From the NCBI GenBank assembly GCA_903914175.1, contig CAIWNX010000257.1, positions 1 through 47,552 of the forward strand: 47,552 nucleotides of DNA. Direction: 5' to 3'. Below the pieces are notes generated by a model. The model saw only the letters and a list, made by a program, of their open reading frames with translations. It ran no database searches and was not told the DNA's origin. Position 1 is the first letter of the stretch; every line of letters starts with the position of its first letter. Origin of the DNA: an uncultured beta proteobacterium. Its GTDB lineage: Bacteria > Pseudomonadota > Gammaproteobacteria > Burkholderiales > Burkholderiaceae_C. The position numbers and the translations under genes were made by a program. Positions 1 through 6,782 of the stretch are shown here, piece by piece.

Positions 1-1847
1 CCGGCAAAGCTGAAGCCCAGGATGCTGACCATGCTCTCCACTTCAGGTTGTTTGAGGATGAACTCTTCCACCCGGTTCATCACGCCACCGGTGCGATTCA
101 CCGTGGCGCCGGGCGGCAATTGCACGTTGACCAGGATGTTGCCCTGGTCTTCATTGGGCAGGAAGGAGGTCGGCAAGCGGTTGAGCAGCAGGATCACGGC
201 TGCGATGATGGCCACGTACAGCACCAGGAAGCGCCCGGTCTTTTTGAGCAAGCGTGCAACCCAGCTCTCATAGCCTTTGGCGGTGGCCGAGAAGCCGCGG
301 TTGAACCAGCCGAAGAAACCGGTCTTGGCATGGTGGTGTCCGGCCTCGACCGGTTTGAGCAGCGTGGCGCACAGTGCTGGCGTAAAGGACAGCGCCATGA
401 AGGCCGAGAACAGGATCGAACTCAGCATCACCACCGAGAACTGGCGGTAGATGTTGCCAATCGATCCCTTGAAGAAAGCCAGCGGCACAAAGACCGACAC
501 CAGCACCACGGTGACGCCGATGATGGCGTTGGAGATCTGGTGCATCGCTTTGCGTGTGGCCTCCAGCGGCGACAAGCCCTCGGTACTCATGATGCGCTCG
601 ACGTTCTCGACCACGACGATGGCGTCATCGACCACGATGCCGATCACCAGCACCATGCCGAACATGGTCAGCACATTGATCGAAAAACCCAGCGTCTGCA
701 GCACGGCGAAGGTGCCCATCAGCGCAATCGGCACCACCAGCGTCGGGATCAGTGTGTAGCGGAAGTCCTGCAGGAACAGGTACATCACCAGGAACACCAG
801 AATCACCGCTTCGATCAGGGTCTCGATTACCTGGCGGATCGAGATTTCGACAAAGCGCGAACTGTCAAACGGAATCACTGCCGTTACGCCCGGCGGGAAG
901 TAGGGCGAGAGTTCCTGCAGGCGCTGTTTGACAGCCTTGGCCGTGGCCACTGCGTTGCCAGTGGGCGAAAGCTGAACGCCGATGCCGGTTGAGGGCTTGC
1001 CGTCCAGGCGCGACTGCGTGCTGTAGGACTGCGCGCCGAGTTCGATGCGTGCCACGTCTTTGAGGCGCACGGTGGAGCCGTCGGCGTTGGCACGCACCAC
1101 GACTTCGTCGAATTCAGCGGCCGAGGTCAGTTGCCCCTTGACGACCACGGTGGCAAAGATCGCCTGGCCCGGCAGGTTCGGCAGGTCGCCGATGGTGCCG
1201 GATGCGACCTGTGCGTTTTGCGCGCCGATGGCGGCGATGACATCGTTTGACGAGAGCCGGTAGCCAACCAGTTTGGCTGGGTCAATCCAGATACGCATGG
1301 CGCGCTCGGTGCCGAACAACTGTGCTTGGCCGACGCCCGGGATGCGCTGGATTTCAGGCAGCACGTTGCGCGAGGCGTAATCACCCAACGCCACCGGGTC
1401 GAGTCGGGGGTCGCTCGACGACAGGATGGTAAAGAGCAGGAAGTTTGAGCGTGCCTTGTCCACCCGCACGCCCTGTTGCGTCACTGCCTGTGGCAGACGC
1501 GGCGCGGCGCGGCTCAGGCGGTTTTGCACATCAACCTGCGCCAGGTCCGGGCTGGTACCGGGCTCGAAGCTCAGCGTGATGGAGCCGGTGCCGTCGGCCT
1601 GCGCCACGGATTCGACGTAGATCAGGCCCGGTGAGCCGTTCATCTCGCGCTCGATCACGCTGAGCACGCTGTCTTCAAGCGTTTGCGCCGAGGCACCGGG
1701 ATAGGCGGCCGACACGATGATCGAGGGCGGCGCCACCGACGGGTACTGCGCTACCGGCAACTGCGTTACCGCCACCGCGCCGAAGACCACGATGAAAAGG
1801 GCGATGACCCAGGCAAAGATGGGCCGGTCGATAAAGAATTGCGCCAT
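1..1847 (-). CDS. RND multidrug efflux permease, HAE1/AcrB family (C-terminal part beyond window edge)
   Basis: This is the inner-membrane pump subunit of a tripartite drug/proton antiporter. The frame opens with ATG at 1847 and runs off the left edge after about 615 codons, where AcrB relatives have about 1040. The N-terminus MAQFFIDRPIFAWVIAL is the classic HAE1 start with the first membrane helix. QNAQVASG and the TM4 stretch GIVVDDAIVVVENV, with its proton-relay Asp-Asp pair, are present. The visible part covers TM1, the first porter subdomains, TM2-TM6 and the start of TM7 with PTSFLPNEDQG. It lies 10 nt downstream of the adaptor gene, so the two are co-transcribed. An outer-membrane channel gene may follow beyond the edge. 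The family is certain; the substrate is not readable from sequence. Confidence 0.96.
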   Translation of the reverse strand, partial: MAQFFIDRPIFAWVIALFIVVFGAVAVTQLPVAQYPSVAPPSIIVSAAYPGASAQTLEDSVLSVIEREMNGSPGLIYVESVAQADGTGSITLSFEPGTSPDLAQVDVQNRLSRAAPRLPQAVTQQGVRVDKARSNFLLFTILSSSDPRLDPVALGDYASRNVLPEIQRIPGVGQAQLFGTERAMRIWIDPAKLVGYRLSSNDVIAAIGAQNAQVASGTIGDLPNLPGQAIFATVVVKGQLTSAAEFDEVVVRANADGSTVRLKDVARIELGAQSYSTQSRLDGKPSTGIGVQLSPTGNAVATAKAVKQRLQELSPYFPPGVTAVIPFDSSRFVEISIRQVIETLIEAVILVFLVMYLFLQDFRYTLIPTLVVPIALMGTFAVLQTLGFSINVLTMFGMVLVIGIVVDDAIVVVENVERIMSTEGLSPLEATRKAMHQISNAIIGVTVVLVSVFVPLAFFKGSIGNIYRQFSVVMLSSILFSAFMALSFTPALCATLLKPVEAGHHHAKTGFFGWFNRGFSATAKGYESWVARLLKKTGRFLVLYVAIIAAVILLLNRLPTSFLPNEDQGNILVNVQLPPGATVNRTGGVMNRVEEFILKQPEVESMVSILGFSFA

Positions 1848-1857
1848 GCCGCGCCCC

Positions 1858-3111
1858 TTACGACCGGGCGGCCGAAGCGGCGGCCGAGGCCGGTGCGGCC
1901 GGTGCCGCTATCGCTGCCGCTCCGGGCGGACTCCAGGGCACCGGCTTGGCCCTTGGCGCCTTGCCCTGAAGTTTCTGGAAGCCGTCGGCGACGACTTGCT
2001 CGCCAGGCTGCAAGCCTTCCAGCACGACCCACTGTTCATCCTTGGCAGAGCCGATCTTGACCGTGCGTGTGCTGACGCTGCCGTCGGCTGCGACCACCTT
2101 CACACTGTCACCCTGCGCACTGCGTTGCACTGCCTGCTGCGGCAGCAGCATGGCGGCGTTGAAGGCGGCTTGCTCCAGGCGCGCACGAACGTACATGCCG
2201 GGCAGCAGCACGCCGTTCGGATTGGGCACTTCGGCGCGCAGCGTGATCTGGCCCGAGCTCGGGTCCACCGTCAGGTCGGAGAACAGCAGCTTGGCTGGCA
2301 GCGCGTACAGGCTGCCGTCGTCGAGCACGATGCGCACGGCGGCGGTTGCCTTGTCGCCGGCGTTTTTGAGTTTGCCCGCAGCGATCGCGGCGCGCAGGCG
2401 CAGCACGTCGGCCACCGGCTGCGTGATGTTGACAAACATCGGGTCGATTTGCTGCACCAGGGCCAGTGGTGTCGCCTCGCCCTGGCCCACCAGCGCGCCT
2501 TCAGTGACCAGGGCGCGGCCAATGCGCCCGGCAATCGGCGAGTTGACTGCCGCATAGCTGACGTTGATCTGCGCTGTCTGCACGGCGGCCTTGCCGATGG
2601 CGACGTCGGCCTGCGCCTGCTTGTGTGCGGCCACGGCATTGACGTAATCCTGTTGGCTGACGGCGTTGGCGTCGAGCAGCGGCTTGTAGCGTTCGGCCTG
2701 TGCCTGCGCCTGCATCAGATTGGCTTCGGCGCGCGCCAGTGAGGCTTGCGCGCTGGCCAGCGTGGCGCGGTAGGGCGTGGCGTCGATCTCGAACAGCGCC
2801 TGATCGGCTTTCACCTCGGAGCCTTCGCGGAATAACTGGCGCTGCAAAATGCCGGCCACGCGGGCCCGCACCTGGGCCACGCGCGAGGCTTCGGTGCGTC
2901 CCGGCAGTTCGGTCATCAGGCCGACGCTGCCCTGCGTGACGGTGACGACGCCGACCTCGACCGGCGGTGGCGCGGCGCCAGCGCCTGCTGCCGGTGGCGC
3001 AGCGCTTTGGCCGCAGCCTGCCAGCATTGCCGCCAATACCGTGCTTGTCAGCACCCCACGCCGCTGCGCTGACGCAAGCAGACCACTCAAGACGTCTTGT
3101 CCGATGAACAT
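1858..3111 (-). CDS. RND efflux periplasmic adaptor (MFP/HlyD family lipoprotein)
   Basis: This membrane-fusion protein links the RND pump to the outer-membrane channel. The ATG at 3111 was chosen because AAAGG lies about 9 nt upstream; another in-frame ATG 16 codons earlier (3159) has no visible ribosome site. From 3111 the protein has 417 residues and begins with a lipoprotein signal peptide ending in LAGC (Cys33), so it is probably lipidated and tethered to the inner membrane. A lipoyl/hairpin region follows (VRARVAGILQRQLFREGSEV, then an Ala/Gln-rich coiled coil at about 110-175), then the beta-barrel and membrane-proximal domains. The C-terminus is a low-complexity Ala/Pro tail. It precedes the RND permease by 10 nt. 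Confidence 0.95.
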   Translation of the reverse strand: MFIGQDVLSGLLASAQRRGVLTSTVLAAMLAGCGQSAAPPAAGAGAAPPPVEVGVVTVTQGSVGLMTELPGRTEASRVAQVRARVAGILQRQLFREGSEVKADQALFEIDATPYRATLASAQASLARAEANLMQAQAQAERYKPLLDANAVSQQDYVNAVAAHKQAQADVAIGKAAVQTAQINVSYAAVNSPIAGRIGRALVTEGALVGQGEATPLALVQQIDPMFVNITQPVADVLRLRAAIAAGKLKNAGDKATAAVRIVLDDGSLYALPAKLLFSDLTVDPSSGQITLRAEVPNPNGVLLPGMYVRARLEQAAFNAAMLLPQQAVQRSAQGDSVKVVAADGSVSTRTVKIGSAKDEQWVVLEGLQPGEQVVADGFQKLQGKAPRAKPVPWSPPGAAAIAAPAAPASAAASAARS

Positions 3112-3169
3112 GCACAAACCTTTCGATGAAGCTGACCCGATGCCAAACCGGGGAAGCAATAGAGCGCAC

Positions 3170-3266
3170 AGTGTAAGCCGTAGCCGTAGCCCGTATGAAG
3201 CCGTAGGCGTAATACGGGGCAGACGTTGTCCCGTATTTCATACGGGCTACGCAGCACGTTTAGAAT
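3170..3266. promoter_or_regulatory. Divergent promoter region with a 15-bp perfect inverted repeat
   Basis: The 339-bp gene-free stretch 3112-3450 holds this region and the riboswitch. CGTAGCCCGTATGAA (3185-3199) is repeated inverted at 3237-3251. A second, nested pair is AATACGGG (3211-3218) and CCCGTATT (3230-3237). CCCGTAT-TTC-ATACGGG (3230-3246) is itself a palindrome. Each outer arm contains TTCATA. On the plus strand TTCATA (3237-3242) lies 18 nt before TAGAAT (3261-3266). On the minus strand TTCATA (3194-3199) lies 18 nt before TACACT (3170-3175). The symmetry suggests divergent promoters for the efflux and thiamine units sharing an operator. The repeats are seen directly; the promoter assignment is inferred. 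Confidence 0.55.
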
Positions 3267-3297
3267 ACGCGCTCTGGCTGCTCAGGCAGTCCAGTAA

Positions 3298-3383
3298 ACG
3301 CTAGGGGTGCTGGCCATCATGCGATGGCTGGCTGAGAAAACACCCTGGAACTTGATCAAGGTAATTCTTGCGCAGGGAAGCGT
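3298..3383 (+). ncRNA. TPP riboswitch (THI-box) aptamer
   Basis: The conserved thiamine pyrophosphate aptamer blocks occur in order and spacing: a closing P1 stem ACGCT (3298-3302) with AGCGT (3379-3383), GGGGTGC (3304-3310), CTGAGA (3332-3337), ACCCTGGAACTTGATC (3342-3357) and GTAATTCTTGCGCAGGGA (3361-3378). The start codon of the TonB receptor lies 67 nt downstream. A small hairpin (GTCCA 3395-3399 with TGGAC 3407-3411) follows, but there is no U-run after it. Control is therefore more likely at translation initiation than by an intrinsic terminator, though the exact switching pairs were not resolved. It implies that the downstream operon is turned down when TPP is plentiful. Confidence 0.95.
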
Positions 3384-3450
3384 CGCCAGACCCAGTCCAT
3401 TTCCATTGGACGTCTTTGGTACCCGCCCTGCCGTCGAACAAGGAACATCG

Positions 3451-5625
3451 ATGGCGCTCATCCGAAAGCTCACACCGCTGGCCGCAGCATTCGCTGCACT
3501 CGCCAGTATTTCTTCACAGGCGCAGACCGTGCCGCAACGCATGGAGACGGTCACCGTCACGGCGCGCGCCGCACCGCTGCTCGATGCCGACAACGCCGAT
3601 GTCGGCGGCTTTGCCGCAGCGCTGGCGAAAACGCCGCAAAGTGTCACCGTGCTGGGCGCGGATTTGTTGGCTGGCAGCGCGGCGCAGACGTTGTCGCAAG
3701 TACTCAAGCTCGACGCTTCGCTCTCCGATAGCTACAACACCACCGGCTACATCGAGAGCGTCTCCGTGCGCGGCTTTTTGCTCGACCAGGGCAACAACTA
3801 CAGCCGCAACGGGCTGGCGATCTCGAACTACGCGCCGCTGGCGCTGGAGAACAAGGAACGCATCGAAGTGCTCAAGGGTGTGGCCGGTTTGCAGTCCGGC
3901 GTTTCGGCGCCTGGTGGTCTGGTGAACTACGTGACCAAGGTTCCACTGAAGGAGGCATTCACCAGCGTTACGGTTGGCGCTGATGGCAACGGCGCGGCCA
4001 AGGTCCATCTGGACGCGAACCGCATCGTTGGCGGCGTCGGCCTGCGATTGAACCTGGTTGACGAACACCTGGATTCGCATGTCGATCAGGCCAGCGGTTC
4101 GCGCCAACTCGTCAGTCTGGCGCTGGCCACGGCTTTGGGGCGCGAGACCTCGCTCTCGGCCAATCTCGAATACCAACGCAAGAGCCAGCCCTCGGTGCCG
4201 GGGCTCGGCTTGCTTGACGGTAATGGCGACGGTGTTGGCGATACCTTGCCCAGTCCGATCCATCCGCGCCTGAACCTGAACAACCAAAGCTGGTCGCAGC
4301 CGTTTCAGGTCAGTGCCACGACGGCCGAAGTCGCGCTCACGCACCGTTTCAATGCCGACTGGCAGGGCCGCTTGGCCGCCAATACCCAGACCACGATCAT
4401 CAATGACCGACTTGCCTTTCCGGACGGTTGCAGCAATGCCGTGAACTATGTCTATCCCGGTCTGTGCGGCAACGGTGACGTTGATATGTATGACTTCCGT
4501 AGCGAAGGCGAGCGCCGCAGTCTGCGCAGTTGGGACGCGCATCTGGACGGCAAGTTCACAGCGCTGGGCTTGCAGCAGGCAGCGCGTTTCGGCATGAGCG
4601 GGCGCAGCAGCCGCGCCGATCTGCCGGCGATGCAGGCCTACAACTATGTCGGCAGCAGCAACATCTTCGCGCCCGTTGCCGTGCCGGCCGACCCGACACT
4701 GAGCGTGCTCAATACCAATAGCCGCGAGCGCGCGCTGGATGCCTATGCCTCGCTGGTTTCTGACCTCGGCGAGCGCGTGCAATCCTTCCTTGGCGTGCGC
4801 GTCTCGCGGCTGAGCCGCAGCAGCGAACTCAGCGACGGCAGTGAGGCTGTTTCGTTTGAGCAGAGCGTCAGCACGCCATGGGCCGGTCTGGCCTGGACGC
4901 CGACCGAGCACACCACGCTTTATGCGTCCTGGGGCCAGGGTGTCGAACTTGAGGCCGTGCCGAACCGGCCGACGCTGTTTGCCAATGCGGGGCAGACGCT
5001 GCCAGCGCTCAAGAGCGAGCAGACCGAGATCGGTATCAAGTGGCGACCGCATGCGCGCCTGCTGCTGACCGCAGCCGCCTTCAGCATCGACAAGCCCTAT
5101 GCCGACGACCTGCCCGGCACGTCGGCCGATTCGCTGCCACTGCGCGTGGCCGGCGCCAAAACGGCGCGCCATCGCGGTATCGAGCTGAGCGCTGCCGGCG
5201 CGGTGGACAGCGCGCTCTCCTTGCAGGCCAGCCTGATGGCGCTGGACGCCACCTATACCCAGGCAATCGACCCGACTCTGGTCGGGCAGCGCGTGACCAA
5301 TGTGCCGCGCTACAAGGGATCGCTGTTTGCTGACTACAAGATCGCCGCTGTTCCCGGCCTTGCGCTCAACGCGCTCGCCAGTTTTGAGGGCAGCAAGACG
5401 GCAACGGCCGATGGCAGTGTTGAGTTGCCGCGCGCCTGGCAAGTCGATGTCGGGCTGGGCTATCTGCAGCGCATGGCCAGTCAGATCACACACTGGCGAT
5501 TGAACATCGAGAACCTCACGAATCGCATTGACTGGCGCGAGGCGCCAACCACCACCTGGGGCGGCATCTACCTGTTCCCCTCGACGCCGCGCACCGTTCG
5601 CGTCAGCGCCACGGTGGAGTTCTAA
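3451..5625 (+). CDS. TonB-dependent outer-membrane receptor, TPP-riboswitch controlled (probable thiamine receptor)
   Basis: The product is a TonB-gated outer-membrane channel, siderophore-receptor type fold, of 724 residues. ATG 3451 is chosen because AAGGA sits about 6 nt upstream and a signal peptide follows (MALIRKLTPLAAAFAAL, cleavage near SSQA-Q); in-frame ATGs further upstream lie inside the riboswitch. After the signal come a TonB-box-like stretch (METVTVTA), the plug domain (TPQSVTVLGADLL, VSVRGF, ERIEVLKGVAGLQSG, GGLVNYVTK) and a 22-strand barrel ending in the terminal aromatic VSATVEF. The sequence alone would suggest iron-siderophore uptake, but the TPP riboswitch and the adjacent PnuC-type carrier argue for thiamine or a thiamine precursor. 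It heads a three-gene operon; the carrier starts 3 nt after its stop. Confidence 0.9.
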   Translation: MALIRKLTPLAAAFAALASISSQAQTVPQRMETVTVTARAAPLLDADNADVGGFAAALAKTPQSVTVLGADLLAGSAAQTLSQVLKLDASLSDSYNTTGYIESVSVRGFLLDQGNNYSRNGLAISNYAPLALENKERIEVLKGVAGLQSGVSAPGGLVNYVTKVPLKEAFTSVTVGADGNGAAKVHLDANRIVGGVGLRLNLVDEHLDSHVDQASGSRQLVSLALATALGRETSLSANLEYQRKSQPSVPGLGLLDGNGDGVGDTLPSPIHPRLNLNNQSWSQPFQVSATTAEVALTHRFNADWQGRLAANTQTTIINDRLAFPDGCSNAVNYVYPGLCGNGDVDMYDFRSEGERRSLRSWDAHLDGKFTALGLQQAARFGMSGRSSRADLPAMQAYNYVGSSNIFAPVAVPADPTLSVLNTNSRERALDAYASLVSDLGERVQSFLGVRVSRLSRSSELSDGSEAVSFEQSVSTPWAGLAWTPTEHTTLYASWGQGVELEAVPNRPTLFANAGQTLPALKSEQTEIGIKWRPHARLLLTAAAFSIDKPYADDLPGTSADSLPLRVAGAKTARHRGIELSAAGAVDSALSLQASLMALDATYTQAIDPTLVGQRVTNVPRYKGSLFADYKIAAVPGLALNALASFEGSKTATADGSVELPRAWQVDVGLGYLQRMASQITHWRLNIENLTNRIDWREAPTTTWGGIYLFPSTPRTVRVSATVEF

Positions 5626-5628
5626 ACC

Positions 5629-6252
5629 GTGCTGGATACCGCGTTCACACTGCTTGGCTCGGCCGTCACCTGGCTGGAGTTGATCGCGTTCTTTTTGGCG
5701 CTGGCCAACATCGCTTGCAATGTGTTCGAGATCCACTGGGGCTGGCCGCTGACGATCGTTGCCAGCGCGCTTTACGCCTGGCTGTTTTACGCCAGCAAGC
5801 TTTATGGCGAAGCGGGTGTGAACCTGTTCTTTGTCGTCACCGCGTTCTGGGGTTGGTGGCAGTGGCTGCGCGGGCATCGCGCTGGTTCGCAGGCGGCGCT
5901 GCGCATTGCGCGCCTGGACGCGCGCGGCTGGCGCTGGTGCGTGGGTGGCTACGCCGTGCTCTGGCTGCTGTTCGCGCTGCTGCTGCGCAACGTGACCGAT
6001 TCCGATGTGCCCTGGGCCGATGGTTTTGTCACCGCCGGCAGTGTTGTCGGCACCGTGCTGCTGGCGCGCAAGCTGATCGAAAACTGGCCGCTGTGGTTGC
6101 TGGTCAATGCCGCCAGCATTGCGCTTTTTGCCTACAAGGGTCTGCAGTTGACCGTGCTGCTCTACGCCATCTTCTTTGTGCTGGCGCTGTGGGGCTGGCA
6201 TGGCTGGAAGCAGCGCATGGACGCTGCGCCGACGCAGGACAGCACGCCATGA
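5629..6252 (+). CDS. pnuT: PnuC/PnuT-family inner-membrane vitamin carrier (probable thiamine transporter PnuT)
   Basis: This is a 207-residue, highly hydrophobic protein with about seven membrane segments. The PnuC-family signature around residues 30-85 is visible (NIACNVFEIHWGWPLTIVA, LYAWLFYASKLYGEAGVN, then FWGWWQWLRG). PnuC relatives carry nicotinamide riboside, and PnuT branches carry thiamine, by facilitated diffusion that depends on phosphorylation of the entering vitamin. The start is GTG at 5629, 3 nt after the receptor stop. Its TGA overlaps the ATG of the next gene as ATGA (6249-6252), so carrier and kinase are translationally coupled. The thiamine assignment comes from the upstream TPP riboswitch rather than from residues in the protein; nicotinamide riboside is the alternative. 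Confidence 0.88.
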   Translation: MLDTAFTLLGSAVTWLELIAFFLALANIACNVFEIHWGWPLTIVASALYAWLFYASKLYGEAGVNLFFVVTAFWGWWQWLRGHRAGSQAALRIARLDARGWRWCVGGYAVLWLLFALLLRNVTDSDVPWADGFVTAGSVVGTVLLARKLIENWPLWLLVNAASIALFAYKGLQLTVLLYAIFFVLALWGWHGWKQRMDAAPTQDSTP

Positions 6253-6782
6253 CGCCGCCGCGCCTGATCTGCATCATCGGCGCCGAGAGCACCGGCAAAA
6301 CGACGCTGGCACGCTTGCTGGCAGCGCACTACGAGAGCCTGTGGGTGCCGGAGTATCTGCGCGCGTTCTGTGAGATACAGGGCCGCACGCCGACGCGTGA
6401 CGAGCAGACGCAGATCATCGAGACGCAGCAGCAATCGGTACAAGCGGCACAACAGGCGGCAGCCGCGCAGGGTGCGCCCTTTGTCTTTTGCGACACGGCA
6501 CCGCTGCTGACCGCCGTCTACAGTGATTTCGTTTTCGGCGATGCCTCGTTGTATGTCCGCGCCCGCAGCCTGCACGCGCACTACGCGCTGACGCTGCTGC
6601 TCGCGCCCGACATCGCCTGGGTCGCCGACGGTTTGCAGCGCGATGGCGAACAGGTGCGAGGGCCTGTGACGCAGATGCTGATCCGTGAACTCGCCGCGTT
6701 GACGCAACCGGTAAGCACCGTCACCGGCCAAGGCAGCGCCCGCCTGCACGCCGCCATCGAAGCCGTTACGGCGTACCGATGA
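6249..6782 (+). CDS. NadR-like P-loop nucleoside/vitamin kinase, candidate thiamine kinase
   Basis: A 177-residue AAA-type P-loop kinase resembling the ribosylnicotinamide-kinase domain of NadR, but standing alone without the NMN-adenylyltransferase or repressor domains. Walker A is G-AESTGKTT (residues 11-19). The family motifs VPEYLRAF (33-40) and VFCDTAPLLTAVYSDF (79-94) follow, with Asp82 the likely catalytic or metal-binding residue. ATG 6249 overlaps the carrier stop by 4 nt. NadR kinases trap nicotinamide riboside entering through PnuC. Here the operon is under a TPP riboswitch, so I infer that it phosphorylates thiamine (or hydroxymethylpyrimidine) to drive uptake. Its last 17 bases overlap the converging phospholipase gene. 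Confidence 0.85.
   Translation: MTPPRLICIIGAESTGKTTLARLLAAHYESLWVPEYLRAFCEIQGRTPTRDEQTQIIETQQQSVQAAQQAAAAQGAPFVFCDTAPLLTAVYSDFVFGDASLYVRARSLHAHYALTLLLAPDIAWVADGLQRDGEQVRGPVTQMLIRELAALTQPVSTVTGQGSARLHAAIEAVTAYR

Noticed and set aside
48-992. Plus-strand open frame of 314 codons opposite the RND permease
   Set aside because: The minus strand translates into an unmistakable AcrB-type protein through the same bases; the plus-strand product is His/Gln/Arg-rich with no family resemblance.
3514-6201. A very long open frame (895 codons) on the minus strand opposite the TonB receptor and carrier
   Set aside because: It lies wholly opposite genes with signal peptide, riboswitch and family motifs, has low-complexity Gln/Arg-rich translation and no ribosome site; it is a by-product of high GC codon use. 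The same holds for long antisense frames opposite the acylase (18364-20043), narH (35588-37219), the diguanylate cyclase (15461-16855) and the NarK genes.
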